From NCBI GenBank assembly GCA_900315065.1, contig OMXQ01000005.1, positions 27,530 to 91,529 of the forward strand: 64,000 bases of DNA. Reading direction: 5' to 3'. This document shows, piece after piece, positions 24,860 through 34,090 of this stretch. The translations under genes and the position numbers were made by a program. The DNA is from an uncultured Erysipelotrichaceae bacterium (lineage in GTDB: Bacteria; Bacillota_I; Bacilli_A; Erysipelotrichales; Erysipelotrichaceae). Each line of letters starts with the position of its first letter. The stretch's first letter is position 1. Under the pieces are notes generated by a model. That model worked only from the letters and a program-made list of their open reading frames with translations. It had not been told where the DNA came from and did not search any database.

Positions 24860-26755
24860 TTATGCCTGGGTTTCTTCAGGTTTTGTTTCTTCTGTTTCTT
24901 CAGTTGTTTGTTCTTCCGGCTTCTGATTCAGAATTTCCATGAATTCTTCACCAGTGATGGTTTCCTTTTCATAAAGGTACTTTGCAATTCTGTCAAGATC
25001 AGAACGATGTTCTGTTAACAGCTTGATTGCTTTCTGGTGCTGTCTTCTGACAAGTTCAACAACCTTGGCATCGATCGTAGCTGCTGTTTCATCAGAACAT
25101 GCCAGAGAAGCATCGCCGCCTAAGTACTGGTTGGTGACATGAGTCAGAGCGACCATGTCGAAGTCATCAGACATACCGTACTGGGAAATCATGGCACGGG
25201 CAACTTTGGTTGCCTGTTCAATATCATTGGAAGCACCGGTAGAAACAGAATGGAAGACAACTTCTTCAGCTGCTCTGCCGCCGGTCAGGGTGGCAATTCT
25301 GTTTTCAAGTTCTTCCCTGGTATAGAGGTAGTGGTTGCCTTCTTCTACCTGCATGGTATAGCCCAATGCACCAGAGGTTCTTGGAATAATTGTAATCTTC
25401 TGAACCGGAGCACTGTTGGTCTGCAGGGCTGCAACTAAGGCATGGCCGACTTCGTGATAAGCGACAGTCAGTTTTTCCTTGTCAGTGAGGATTGCGTTCT
25501 TCTTCTGATAGCCTGCAAAGACGACTTCAATACTTTCTTCCATGTCCTTCTGGCTGACGGCACTTCTGCCTTCACGGACAGCTCTCAGAGCTGCTTCGTT
25601 GATGACATTGGCCAGTTCTGCACCAGAGGCACCGGAAGCCATTCTTGCGACAACGTTGTAATCAATGCCAGGTTCTGTCTTGACCTTTTTGGCATGGACT
25701 TTGAGAATTTCTTCTCTGCCCTTGAGATCAGGGAGTTCTACCGGAACACGTCTGTCAAATCTGCCTGGTCTTAACAAGGCAGGGTCCAGGTTTTCCGGAC
25801 GGTTGGTAGCTGCCAGAATGACGACACCGGAGTTGCCTTCGAAGCCGTCCATTTCTGTTAACAACTGGTTGAGGGTCTGTTCACGCTCATCATTGCCGCC
25901 GAAGCTGCCGGCAGTACGCTTGCCGCCGATGGCATCGATTTCATCAATGAAGACGATACAAGGCGCCTTTTCCTTAGCCTGACGGAAGAGGTCACGGACC
26001 TTGGAAGCACCCATGCCGACGAACATTTCGACAAACTCAGAACCGGAAATAGAGAAGAAAGGAACATTGGATTCACCTGCAACCGCCTTTGCCAGCATGG
26101 TCTTGCCTGTACCTGGCGGACCTACCAGCAGAAGTCCTTTCGGCATGGTTGCACCGATGGATTTGTATTTGCTTGGATCATGCAGATAAGTGACGATTTC
26201 CTGAAGGTTTTCCTTGGCTTCATCTTCACCTGCAACATCCGAGAAGCGGATATTGGTAGAGCCTTTGACATATTCTCTGGCATTGGATTTGCCGAGATTG
26301 AACATGCCTAGGCCGCCGCCTGCACCACCACCGCCTTTGCCATTCATGCCGCGCATGACAAAACGGAAGAAGATCATGGCTAAAGCCATCGGAATGAGCC
26401 AGGAAACGATGAAGCTTGTCAATAAGGACTGCTGCTCTACGATTTCGGCAGTGTAGTTGACATTGGCGTTATTGAGTCTTTCAACTAAGTCCGGGTCATC
26501 CATCTTGCCGGTCTTGTATACCGTGTCATCATTTTTGAGCTTATAGAGGATCTGATTGGTTTCGACCTTGACTTCACTGACGTTTTCGTCTTCGGTTTCA
26601 GTAATGAAGTCGCTGTAGTTCTTTTCAACAACCTTTGCCTGCTGCATGCGCGGGAAGGCAAAGAGGTTGAGCAGAATCAATATCACCATGACGATCGAAT
26701 AGTAGTAGATCATGGGCTGTTTTTTGTTTTTGTTATCAGGGTTGATAATACTCAC
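24860..26755 (-). CDS. ftsH: ATP-dependent zinc metalloprotease FtsH
   Basis: A 631-aa membrane AAA protease. Membrane segments at about 16-36 and 113-133 flank an extracytoplasmic domain. A Gly-rich linker (138-150) precedes Walker A GPPGTGKT (212-219), Walker B IVFIDEID (267-274), the second region of homology [19 protein letters not shown] (316-334), and the zinc site HEVGH (434-438), where most relatives have HEAGH. It degrades misfolded and short-lived membrane and cytosolic proteins. The acidic Glu/Thr-rich tail is variable in the family. A CIRCE operator lies 23 bp upstream of the start codon, so HrcA control is expected. Confidence 0.95.
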   Translation of the reverse strand: MSIINPDNKNKKQPMIYYYSIVMVILILLNLFAFPRMQQAKVVEKNYSDFITETEDENVSEVKVETNQILYKLKNDDTVYKTGKMDDPDLVERLNNANVNYTAEIVEQQSLLTSFIVSWLIPMALAMIFFRFVMRGMNGKGGGGAGGGLGMFNLGKSNAREYVKGSTNIRFSDVAGEDEAKENLQEIVTYLHDPSKYKSIGATMPKGLLLVGPPGTGKTMLAKAVAGESNVPFFSISGSEFVEMFVGMGASKVRDLFRQAKEKAPCIVFIDEIDAIGGKRTAGSFGGNDEREQTLNQLLTEMDGFEGNSGVVILAATNRPENLDPALLRPGRFDRRVPVELPDLKGREEILKVHAKKVKTEPGIDYNVVARMASGASGAELANVINEAALRAVREGRSAVSQKDMEESIEVVFAGYQKKNAILTDKEKLTVAYHEVGHALVAALQTNSAPVQKITIIPRTSGALGYTMQVEEGNHYLYTREELENRIATLTGGRAAEEVVFHSVSTGASNDIEQATKVARAMISQYGMSDDFDMVALTHVTNQYLGGDASLACSDETAATIDAKVVELVRRQHQKAIKLLTEHRSDLDRIAKYLYEKETITGEEFMEILNQKPEEQTTEETEETKPEETQA

Positions 26756-26777
26756 CTCATTTCTTTGTAAGTCTACA

Positions 26778-26804
26778 TTAGCACACTTTATGCAAGAGTG
26801 CTAA
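26778..26804. promoter_or_regulatory. CIRCE operator (HrcA-binding site) upstream of ftsH
   Basis: TTAGCACAC, nine spacer bases, then GAGTGCTAA form the CIRCE inverted repeat (consensus TTAGCACTC-N9-GAGTGCTAA) with one mismatch in the left arm. It lies in the ftsH leader, where HrcA would repress until heat or folding stress. HrcA usually controls hrcA-dnaK and groESL, so ftsH is a less common target. Confidence 0.85.
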
Positions 26805-26949
26805 TACTATGAATAAAATTTGACAAATTTCTTAATCTGAAGGAAATGTGTCATCATTTTAGCAGCCATATTGATGCCTTGTGTGAATTTTAAATGAATA
26901 TGACCTATAATATAGGTAAAGAATCACTTTATATTGGAGGATCATTATT

Positions 26950-27546
26950 ATGACTGGTAAAATCATTACCATTTCGCGGCAGTTCGGTTCCGGCGGCAGA
27001 ACTGTAGGCAGGGAAGTTGCTGAAAAACTCGGACTTAAGTGCTATGATTCCGAGATTATCCGTCAGATTGCAGAAGAAAGCGGCTTCTCGGAAGACTATG
27101 TCAAGGAAAACGGCGAATACACGGAAGGATCCGGCTTATTCAATAATTTCGGGCCGGTTGATTTCTACGGGCGTTCCAACCGCATTACCATCTGGACAGA
27201 ACAATGCAGAATCATCCGGAAATTAGCACATGAAGGACCGTGTGTCATTGTCGGCCGCTGTGCAGACTATGTCCTGCGTGATGAAGCAGATCTTCTCAGA
27301 GTCTTTGTTTATTCCGATATGGAAAGCAGAGCAAAGAGAGTCGTCAATGAATATGGCGAAACGGATGAAAAGATTGAAAAGCGTCTGCGGGACAAGGACA
27401 AGCGCAGAGCTGCTTATTATGAAATCTATACCGACCAGAAGTTCGGTGATCCGCAAAACTATGACCTCTGCCTCAATTCAGGCACCCTGGGCATTGATGA
27501 ATGCGTGAATATGATTGTCAATCTCTATCAGAAAGACAATAAATAA
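26950..27546 (+). CDS. Cytidylate kinase-like family protein
   Basis: A 198-aa P-loop kinase-like protein. ITISRQFGSGGRTVGREVAEKLGLKCYD at the N-terminus carries the GSGGRTVG nucleotide loop of the cytidylate-kinase-like family. RCADYVLRDEADLLRVFVY and a lid segment EKRLRDKDKRRAAYYEIYT follow. True CMP kinase (Cmk) is similar but distinct; this family is common in gut Firmicutes and its nucleotide substrate is not settled. A TATAAT box near 26907 and GGAGGATCATT precede the ATG. Confidence 0.85.
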   Translation: MTGKIITISRQFGSGGRTVGREVAEKLGLKCYDSEIIRQIAEESGFSEDYVKENGEYTEGSGLFNNFGPVDFYGRSNRITIWTEQCRIIRKLAHEGPCVIVGRCADYVLRDEADLLRVFVYSDMESRAKRVVNEYGETDEKIEKRLRDKDKRRAAYYEIYTDQKFGDPQNYDLCLNSGTLGIDECVNMIVNLYQKDNK

Positions 27547-27608
27547 GATAAATTGAAACAGGGGGAAGAGATTTCTTCTGTTTCTTTTTCATAAGGAGGA
27601 ATAACACA

Positions 27609-28526
27609 ATGAAGTTTATTCACTACGCAGGAAGTGACAGAAAAGCTTCTGTCATCGGGGCCGGCTGTATGCGCATTGCCGGCATGGACAAGGCTGCCTG
27701 CAGCATTTTTATTCACGGTGCTTTGGACTGCGGCATCAATTTCTTTGACCATGCGGATATTTACGGTGGCGGCAGAAGCGAACAAGTATTCGGTGAAGTA
27801 CTGAAGGAAGAACCATCCTTAAGAGATCGTATGTTCCTGCAATCCAAGTGCGGCATTAAAAAGGGAGAATATGACTTTTCAAAAGAATATATTCTTTCTT
27901 CTGTCGACGGCATTCTTTCCCGTCTTCATACCGATCATCTGGATTCTCTGCTATTGCACAGACCTGATGTATTGATGGAACCGGAAGAAGTTAATGAAGC
28001 TTTTGAAGCATTGAAGAAAGCAGGCAAAGTATTGAACTTCGGCGTTTCCAACCAGAATCCGATGACCATGATGGACCTGCAGTCCGGACTCAGTCAAAGA
28101 CTCTGTGCCGACCAGGTGCAGTTATCTTTAGCTCATACACCGATGATTGACGGCGACGTCAATGTCGATATGAATAACGCTGGTGCAGAGATGAGAGACG
28201 GCGGTATTCTTCATTATTGCCGCATGCATGATATGGCAATTCAGATCTGGTCGCCTTTACAGATTGGTATGTTTGAAGGCGTCTTCCTGAATTCTGACCG
28301 GTATCCGGCATTGAATCAGATACTGACGGAACTGGCACAGAAATATAATGTCACAGAAGATGCGATTGCATATGCCTGGTTATTACGAATTCCGGGAAAG
28401 ATCCAGGTCATCACAGGTACAACCAAAGTGGAAAGACTCAGACACGCAGCAGAGAGTACAGAAATTACCCTGAGCCATAAAGAATGGTATGACCTCTATA
28501 CATCTGCCGGCAATCAGCTGCCATGA
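27609..28526 (+). CDS. Aldo/keto reductase (YdhF-like)
   Basis: A 305-aa NADPH-dependent oxidoreductase. The (beta/alpha)8 catalytic set is visible: FFDHADIYGGGRSEQVFGEVLK (Asp, Tyr), LQSKCGIKKGEYDFS (Lys) and LLLHRPDVLMEP (His). The NADPH-binding end is near ITGTTKVERLRHAAEST. It reduces aldehydes or ketones; its physiological substrate is unknown. AAGGAGGAATAAC precedes the ATG. The preceding gene ends 60 bp upstream and the two may be co-transcribed. Confidence 0.88.
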   Translation: MKFIHYAGSDRKASVIGAGCMRIAGMDKAACSIFIHGALDCGINFFDHADIYGGGRSEQVFGEVLKEEPSLRDRMFLQSKCGIKKGEYDFSKEYILSSVDGILSRLHTDHLDSLLLHRPDVLMEPEEVNEAFEALKKAGKVLNFGVSNQNPMTMMDLQSGLSQRLCADQVQLSLAHTPMIDGDVNVDMNNAGAEMRDGGILHYCRMHDMAIQIWSPLQIGMFEGVFLNSDRYPALNQILTELAQKYNVTEDAIAYAWLLRIPGKIQVITGTTKVERLRHAAESTEITLSHKEWYDLYTSAGNQLP

Positions 28527-28581
28527 ATGAAAAGAAGCGGGTATATCCTTTTCGGCAGGCAGGTAGTAGAATGTTTGCTGT

Positions 28582-29409
28582 ATGAGTAGAAAAAAAAGAA
28601 AATTGAAAATCTGGAGACTTGTGCTGGTGATTGTCGTGATAGCAGCACTTGTCTATGATGCGGTGCAGCTGATTGGAGAAAACACGAAGAAGCAGCCGGT
28701 TGCAGAAGCAGGCAGTACAGTAGAAACGGAAAAGCCGGAAGAAGCTTCGTCGACGGTTTCACCTTCACCAGTTACTAATTCTCTGAATCAGGAAGCGGAT
28801 GGCAACTGGTATGTCAATGCGGATCCTTTATTGATTATTGCCAATAAGACTTACAAGCTGGCGGATGGGTATGCACCTGCTGATCTGGTTGAAGTGCCTG
28901 ATCCAAGGTGTTCGTCGGGCTGTGAAATGAGAGCAGTCACAGCAGAAGCATGGAATGAAATGAAAACAGCCGCTTCCAAGGAAGGCATTACGCTGACGTA
29001 TTCATCTTCCTTCCGGGATGAAGCATATCAGGCGAGTTTGTATAATTCTTATGTTGCCAGAGACGGGAGTACAGAATCTGCGGACCGCTATTCTTCCAGA
29101 CCCGGTTATTCAGATCATCAGACAGGGCTTGCGATTGATATCATGAGTGCTTCTGATCCGGCGGCAGATCTGAATGCAGAAGCATATGAAAATACAGAAG
29201 AAGGACAGTGGCTGCTTGAGAATGCATGGAAGTATGGGTTTGTGCTGCGCTATCCGAAAGGAAAAGAAGACATTACAGGCTATGAATATGAATCCTGGCA
29301 TTACCGCTATATAGGCAAAGAATATGCCGAAGCAGTTCATGAGGCTGGTGAGAATGAGTCCATGGAAGAGTTCTTCGGCTTCAGGGGCGGCGTCAATTAT
29401 CCTGATTAA
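28582..29409 (+). CDS. D-alanyl-D-alanine carboxypeptidase, M15/VanY type
   Basis: A 275-aa cell-wall peptidase. A basic N-terminus with one membrane segment (LVLVIVVIAALVYDAVQLIG, about 13-32) and a Ser/Thr/Pro-rich spacer precede the M15B domain. Zinc and catalytic motifs are SSFRDEAYQASLY, SRPGYSDHQTGLAIDIMS (His and Asp ligands) and YESWHYRYIG (catalytic Glu/His, ESWHYR). It removes the terminal D-Ala from peptidoglycan stem peptides outside the membrane. No VanHAX genes are nearby, so it is most likely a housekeeping enzyme. Confidence 0.9.
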   Translation: MSRKKRKLKIWRLVLVIVVIAALVYDAVQLIGENTKKQPVAEAGSTVETEKPEEASSTVSPSPVTNSLNQEADGNWYVNADPLLIIANKTYKLADGYAPADLVEVPDPRCSSGCEMRAVTAEAWNEMKTAASKEGITLTYSSSFRDEAYQASLYNSYVARDGSTESADRYSSRPGYSDHQTGLAIDIMSASDPAADLNAEAYENTEEGQWLLENAWKYGFVLRYPKGKEDITGYEYESWHYRYIGKEYAEAVHEAGENESMEEFFGFRGGVNYPD

Positions 29410-29419
29410 GTGCAATAAG

Positions 29420-29511
29420 AAAAAAAAGAAAGAAAAAGAAAAGAAAAGAAATAAAGAAAGGAAAAGAAAAAGGTTATGCATGAATGCTGCATTCAGGCAT
29501 AGCCTTTTTAT
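29420..29511. terminator. Purine tract and terminator hairpin between convergent genes
   Basis: An uninterrupted A/G-rich tract (about 29420-29472) leads into a hairpin pairing AAAAAGGTTATGC with GCATAGCCTTTTT (one mismatch). The hairpin has an inner ATGAATGC/GCATTCAG helix. It can end transcription from both sides. Confidence 0.65.
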
Positions 29512-29516
29512 CAATA

Positions 29517-30587
29517 TCAGAGTTTTACCTTCGGTTTCATCAATTCCGGACGCAGTGCATAGCGGATTGCAGATTCAGCTGTGATGGTGCCTTTTTTATA
29601 GAGATCCAGCAAGCTGTCATCCATGGATACCATGCCGGCATGATCAGAAGAAGAATGGATCTGGGAATCCAGCTGATAGACTTTGCCTTCACGGATCATA
29701 TTGGCAATAGCAGGGGTAATCGTCATGATTTCAAAGACAGGAAGAATACTGCCGTCAGTGGTCGGTACCAGCTGCTGGGAAATGACTGCACTCAGGACAG
29801 TAGATAACTGAATGGCAATCTGATGCTGCTGTTCCGGCGGGAAGACATCAATGATACGGTTGATGGTATTGGAAGCGCCTAAGGTATGCAGAGTGGAGAA
29901 GATCAGATGGCCGGTTTCAGCTGCTGTCATGGCAACCGAGATGGTTTCATAGTCTCTCATTTCACCCAGCAAGATGACATCCGGGCTTTGTCTTAAAGCA
30001 GCCCGAAGTGCAGTGACATAGCTTTCTGTATCCAGGTCAATTTCACGCTGGGAGACGATGGAACGATCGTGTCTGTGCAGGAATTCGATCGGGTCTTCCA
30101 GAGTGATAATGTGATCATTTCTGGTGTGGTTGATGGAATCTATGATGCAGGCAAGGGTTGTAGATTTGCCTGAAGCTGCCGGGCCGGTAATCAATACCAT
30201 GCCTTTGGTTAACTGACCGAAATTAATGACGCTTTGCGGAATGTGAAGAGCAGATGGTTCCGGCAGGGAGAAAGGAATGGCACGGATCACAGCTGCCAGG
30301 GAACCTCTTTGCTTGAAGGCAGAAACACGGAATCTGGATACGCCTTCAAGGGCGAAGGAGAAGTCATCGTCGCCTTCATTGAGAAGATGATCCATCGGCC
30401 GGTTGAAAGTCAGGGCATAGATCTGTTCCAGCAGGGTTTTTGTATCAGCAGGCATCAGTCTTTCGGAATCAGGTGCGTTCACAAGTTCATGGTGGAAACG
30501 ATAAGCAACCGGACGGCCGGCAACGATAAATATATCGGATGCCTGCTTTTCAATTGCGAGTTTGAGTATTTCTTTCAGGTCTTTCAT
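29517..30587 (-). CDS. pilT: PilT-family type IV pilus ATPase
   Basis: A 356-aa hexameric secretion ATPase. Walker A GPAASGKST is at 135-143, an Asp-box region includes ITLEDPIEFLH (161-171), Walker B-like VILLGEMRD is at 204-212, and a His box HLIFSTLHT is at 227-235. The PilT-type AIxNMIREGK segment is near 305. PilT normally powers pilus retraction. It is the last gene of the ten-gene minus-strand operon and overlaps the upstream gene by 4 bp. No PilB extension ATPase is in the operon, so this protein may work in assembly, or PilB lies elsewhere. A terminator follows. Confidence 0.9.
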   Translation of the reverse strand: MKDLKEILKLAIEKQASDIFIVAGRPVAYRFHHELVNAPDSERLMPADTKTLLEQIYALTFNRPMDHLLNEGDDDFSFALEGVSRFRVSAFKQRGSLAAVIRAIPFSLPEPSALHIPQSVINFGQLTKGMVLITGPAASGKSTTLACIIDSINHTRNDHIITLEDPIEFLHRHDRSIVSQREIDLDTESYVTALRAALRQSPDVILLGEMRDYETISVAMTAAETGHLIFSTLHTLGASNTINRIIDVFPPEQQHQIAIQLSTVLSAVISQQLVPTTDGSILPVFEIMTITPAIANMIREGKVYQLDSQIHSSSDHAGMVSMDDSLLDLYKKGTITAESAIRYALRPELMKPKVKL

Positions 30588-30973
30588 TGGTTACCTCCCT
30601 CAGGATTGTATACCTGGATCTGGTCGCTGCCTTCCCATTCTTCAGATGAGAGGGTGCGCATTGTAGTAATTTCATAGTGGTCTTTGTTTCTGGCGGCAGA
30701 GACCTGAAGTTCGCTTTTTTCATCAATCGGGATGGAAAAGGAAATTTCTTCATCGGTACTGTTTTTATTATAACCCGCCAGTTTTTCTTCGGCTTTATTT
30801 ACTGCTTCATTGTAAGCATCTGCGTGCCGGGTGATTCTTTCTGCCCGTTTGTTTTCAGATGCAGAAGCTTTGAGATCAATAGCCGCAAACGTAAACAGAA
30901 ACAAGGTCAGCAGGACTGTACTTAACAGAACCATGCCGATAATGGACGGCGGGGCTGCGTGGCTTCTTTTCAT
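30584..30973 (-). CDS. Small membrane-anchored pilus-operon protein
   Basis: A 129-aa protein with an N-terminal hydrophobic helix (IIGMVLLSTVLLTLFLFTFAAID, about 11-33), then a helical linker and a beta-rich C-terminal part. The architecture matches minor pilins and pseudopilins, but no canonical prepilin cleavage motif (G-F-x-x-x-E) is seen. It overlaps genes on both sides by 4 bp, which binds it tightly to the pilus operon. Assignment as a pilus component is by context and shape. Confidence 0.65.
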   Translation of the reverse strand: MKRSHAAPPSIIGMVLLSTVLLTLFLFTFAAIDLKASASENKRAERITRHADAYNEAVNKAEEKLAGYNKNSTDEEISFSIPIDEKSELQVSAARNKDHYEITTMRTLSSEEWEGSDQIQVYNPEGGNQ

Positions 30974-31374
30974 TGGCTGCCTCCTGCAAAGTAGTGAATG
31001 ACGTGCTGATAGTAGATGGTTTCTTCTTTGTTCTGGTAAACGATGTCTGCTTCCAGTTTGTTATCGGTTTCTTTTGTCGTAATCGTGATGGTGCCGGCAT
31101 CAATCTGTTTTGTGTATGTGGTGTTATTCATGGCGTAGCTGCCTGCATTGAGTTTTTCTTCCATGTCTTCTTCTGTGGCTGCAGAGCGGATGGTTTCGGC
31201 AGCATTGGAAACTTCGTTAACAGCCTGTTCTTTTATAATTGCTTTGTCATTGATGGTTTTTGCTTTGGCAAAGGCCCGGATGGAAATAGATGCGATCAGC
31301 GCAAAAATCAGAAATCCGAAGAGGAGTTCTGTCAATAAGATTTCCGGTTTTGTAATGCGCTGGCGTAGTTTCAT
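30970..31374 (-). CDS. Pilin-like protein
   Basis: A 134-aa protein with N-terminal KPEILLTELLFGFLIFALIAS, which resembles the hydrophobic helix of type IV pilins including the internal glutamate (TELL). The residue expected to be glycine at the cleavage site is proline, and the glutamate is displaced by one place. The rest is a helical spine and a small Thr/Lys-rich beta domain. It is probably a pseudopilin of the operon; whether it is processed is unclear. Confidence 0.65.
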   Translation of the reverse strand: MKLRQRITKPEILLTELLFGFLIFALIASISIRAFAKAKTINDKAIIKEQAVNEVSNAAETIRSAATEEDMEEKLNAGSYAMNNTTYTKQIDAGTITITTKETDNKLEADIVYQNKEETIYYQHVIHYFAGGSQ

Positions 31375-31383
31375 GTTTTTCCT

Positions 31384-31815
31384 TTATTGGTGAAGCGTAA
31401 TGTCTGTTTCAGTTGTTTTGTTTTTGTATGTCAGCTGAGCTTTGAGAAGATTGTCATGGATGGAAATTTTCATGTCATCCATCGGCAGAATTGCTTCGCC
31501 GGCTTTTTTGTCGAAGGGAAGATCCTGGAGGGCATCGAGTTCCATCAGGTTTCCTTCATGGACATAGATATAAGTAATCATGTCGTCTTCCTGCAGGACT
31601 AAGACATCCCCATCAAGCCAGACATCTTTGGCTCTTCTTATCTTTTCTCTGAGGTAGGAAGAAGGGGTCATCTCGTAGTAGGCTGCCTCATCTGCAGTGA
31701 CAATGTTGCGGTAGATTCTTGCGGAAAAGAGAACTGAAGTCAAAGCGAGAATGGCAAAGAGGGAAAAGAGAAGGAAAGGAACCAGGAAGGTTACTGCACG
31801 GTGACGTGACTTCAT
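31384..31815 (-). CDS. Pilin-like membrane-anchored protein
   Basis: A 143-aa protein with one N-terminal hydrophobic helix (VTFLVPFLLFSLFAILALTSVLF) followed by an extracellular part with several beta-like stretches. There is no recognisable catalytic motif. It overlaps the upstream gene by 4 bp. Its position in the run of four small single-helix proteins between pilC and pilT suggests it is a minor pilin or pilus-tip component. I do not recognise a family. Confidence 0.6.
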   Translation of the reverse strand: MKSRHRAVTFLVPFLLFSLFAILALTSVLFSARIYRNIVTADEAAYYEMTPSSYLREKIRRAKDVWLDGDVLVLQEDDMITYIYVHEGNLMELDALQDLPFDKKAGEAILPMDDMKISIHDNLLKAQLTYKNKTTETDITLHQ

Positions 31816-32111
31816 GATTTTCCTCCTTTGACAAGGATCGTAATTTCCGGTCTCAGGTTGGCACCTCTGACCTGGTAATCTACGAAGTACTTGTTCTCAT
31901 CATAGAGAAGATCATAGTTTTCTCTGAGTTCTTTCAGGCTTTCCGGATAAGCACCGGTTTCTGCGTAGCAGGAAGTAACTGCTTTATCAACGGCTTCCTG
32001 CAGCGTCTGCATTTCTCTTTCAGAATTACGGACAGTGAACTGGTCGGCATACCAGGCAAAGAAGACTACCAGCAAAGCGCCCGCCGCTAATGAAATCCAG
32101 AATTTTTTCAT
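31812..32111 (-). CDS. Small pseudopilin-like protein
   Basis: A 99-aa protein. An N-terminal hydrophobic helix (FWISLAAGALLVVFFAWYAD) is followed by a helical spine and the segment SCYAETGAYPESLKEL, a pattern (Tyr-Pro after a short helix) common in small pseudopilins of the GspG/ComGC kind. It overlaps pilC by 4 bp. The canonical cleavage site is missing. It is likely a structural subunit of the pilus or pseudopilus. Confidence 0.65.
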   Translation of the reverse strand: MKKFWISLAAGALLVVFFAWYADQFTVRNSEREMQTLQEAVDKAVTSCYAETGAYPESLKELRENYDLLYDENKYFVDYQVRGANLRPEITILVKGGKS

Positions 32112-33136
32112 AAGGATGTCAGAATTCCCAATAACGGGAACATTACCGATAACAGGATCAGGCCGATAATCAGAGACAAAGTGACAACGCAGACCGGTTC
32201 AATAATAGAAAGGCGGTTGTTGGTCAGCTGGTCGATTTCGTTCTGATAATAATCAGCGATTTCATCAAAGGTGGAATCGAGATCACCGGTTCTTGCGGCA
32301 AGTCTGCACATTCTCTGAGGAATGCCGGTAAAGACACCGGAAGTTTCCATTGCCTGGGAAATGGAAGCTCCTTCCGCCATCTTGTTCATGCATGCAGTGA
32401 TGATCTTCGGATAGGAATCAGAAAGACAGAGGTCCTTTGCGGCAGCCATGCCTTCTTCCGGCATCAGGCCGCTTTTCATAATCGTACTCATGGTATCCGC
32501 AAAGCGGAGACGGTCAATGTTTTCATTGCGTTTTTTTGTAAAAGGCATCTTATTGAGCAGGTGCTTTCTGCCGCTTTCTGTTTTGAAGGTGTAAACAACC
32601 AGGACAATCAATACCAGCAGGATGCAGACAATCCAGCTGGAAGAAGAACGCAGGAATATGCCCGTCTTCAGAAAGAAGGAAGCCGTTGCATTCAGGTTGG
32701 TTCCCAGTTCCTGGAATACCTGGTCAAAGACCGGCATGACAAAGACAAGCAGAACAGCAATGACTGCTAACATGAGCAAGGTGATCATGGCCGGGAAGAA
32801 GACTGCATTGTGGAGTGAAACTCTCAGGTCTGCTTCTCTTTGATAATAAGTGCTGAGTCTTTCCATGACTTCATCCGTGCTGCCGGTTTTTTCACCTAGT
32901 CTGCACATCTGAATTGCATATGAGGGAAACATGCCGGTCGCTTCCATGGCATCGGAGAGGACCTGGTCATTTTTCAGTTTTTTTCTGACTTTGGTATAGA
33001 TTTTCTTTTCGGCATCGGTGGTGTTTTCATCCAGGAGGATATCGATGCTTTCGGCCGGGTACATGCCTGCATGCAGGGTCATGGCCATGGCATGGCAGAA
33101 TTCGCTCAGCTGGCTGGAAGATATTTTCTGTGACAT
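32108..33136 (-). CDS. pilC: Type II secretion/type IV pilus inner-membrane platform protein
   Basis: A 342-aa protein of the GspF/PilC family. It has two copies of the T2SSF domain: an N-terminal copy with CRLGEKTGSTDEVMERLSTYY and a C-terminal copy with CRLAARTGDLDSTFDEIADYY. Each is followed by membrane helices (about 115-135, 165-185, 310-335). It forms the membrane platform on which the ATPase acts to move pilin subunits. It precedes the four pilin-like genes and pilT in one operon. Confidence 0.88.
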   Translation of the reverse strand: MSQKISSSQLSEFCHAMAMTLHAGMYPAESIDILLDENTTDAEKKIYTKVRKKLKNDQVLSDAMEATGMFPSYAIQMCRLGEKTGSTDEVMERLSTYYQREADLRVSLHNAVFFPAMITLLMLAVIAVLLVFVMPVFDQVFQELGTNLNATASFFLKTGIFLRSSSSWIVCILLVLIVLVVYTFKTESGRKHLLNKMPFTKKRNENIDRLRFADTMSTIMKSGLMPEEGMAAAKDLCLSDSYPKIITACMNKMAEGASISQAMETSGVFTGIPQRMCRLAARTGDLDSTFDEIADYYQNEIDQLTNNRLSIIEPVCVVTLSLIIGLILLSVMFPLLGILTSL

Positions 33137-33148
33137 GTCTTCTCCTTC

Positions 33149-34084
33149 CTAGTAATGGTACTTGACGGTATAGTTGGATCCGTCGGATATGTATTTCTTA
33201 ACATCAGACGGCTTGTTGGAAGCGCCCAGAGTCGGATCTACGAGCGTCCAGTCTTTGCCGTTGAATTCAATGATGTTTTCAACCCAGCCGGTTTCTTTGA
33301 GATAAACGGAAATCCAGGCGTGGTAGATGGTTCCCGAATAGCCGACTTCAAGTCGGGTCGGGATCAGCTGGCAGCGCAGCATCGCTGTCATCAGGGATGC
33401 ATAATCGAAGCAGATGCCTTTCTTTGAAGAAAGGGTGGCATCGGGATCGGGAATATAATTGACGGACAGATTTTCTGCAAGTTCTGTATCATAGGCGATG
33501 TTCCGGGTGACATAGTCATAGACTTTGCCGACATAATCAAGATCATCGCTGCTTTCATCTGACAGCTGGGCTGCTAAGGCAACACAGGCGGAATCCGGCT
33601 TGTAATTAACATATTGGCTTGGCACAAGATAAGGCTGGAATTCATCTTTTTCCTGAACATCAATGGACTGGTACAGGGCCAGGGCATATTGTTTGTCGGA
33701 AAGGTGTTCGAGAACCTTGATCTGATAAGTGCCGTCGCCATTAGTCAGAGGCAGGACCTGGTAGTCTCCCATGATCAGGGGATAAGGATACATGGATCCG
33801 TCCGGGTTGGTGACCTGGATCTGGACTTTATCTGTCGATGCAGTGTCTTTGACAGCCACATAGCCTTCTTCGGTATGGGAAGCATCTATGGAAGCAGTGC
33901 CTGAATCGGAATTGAATACAACAGTTCCGTCAATGACAGGCATTTCATATTCTGTATTGGTTGTCCGTTTCTGATCAGGGTCTTTGGGCTTGTTATCAGC
34001 AGCCGGTTTCTCAGTTGAAGAGAAACAGGCACCTAAGAGAAGTGACAGCACAGCTATGTATTTCCATCGTCTATGCATAAGCAT
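33149..34084 (-). CDS. Transglutaminase-domain lipoprotein
   Basis: A 311-aa lipoprotein. The signal peptide ends in the lipobox LLLGAC, so the mature protein is anchored outside the membrane. A transglutaminase-like domain occupies the C-terminal half: KKGICFDYASLMTAML holds the catalytic cysteine, with YHAWISVYL (His) and WTLVDPTLG (Asp) completing the triad. Proteins like this act as cysteine peptidases or cross-linking enzymes on cell-wall proteins. Its place inside the pilus operon suggests action on pilus subunits or the wall near the pilus. Confidence 0.85.
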   Translation of the reverse strand: MLMHRRWKYIAVLSLLLGACFSSTEKPAADNKPKDPDQKRTTNTEYEMPVIDGTVVFNSDSGTASIDASHTEEGYVAVKDTASTDKVQIQVTNPDGSMYPYPLIMGDYQVLPLTNGDGTYQIKVLEHLSDKQYALALYQSIDVQEKDEFQPYLVPSQYVNYKPDSACVALAAQLSDESSDDLDYVGKVYDYVTRNIAYDTELAENLSVNYIPDPDATLSSKKGICFDYASLMTAMLRCQLIPTRLEVGYSGTIYHAWISVYLKETGWVENIIEFNGKDWTLVDPTLGASNKPSDVKKYISDGSNYTVKYHY

Positions 34085-34090
34085 CTCTCC

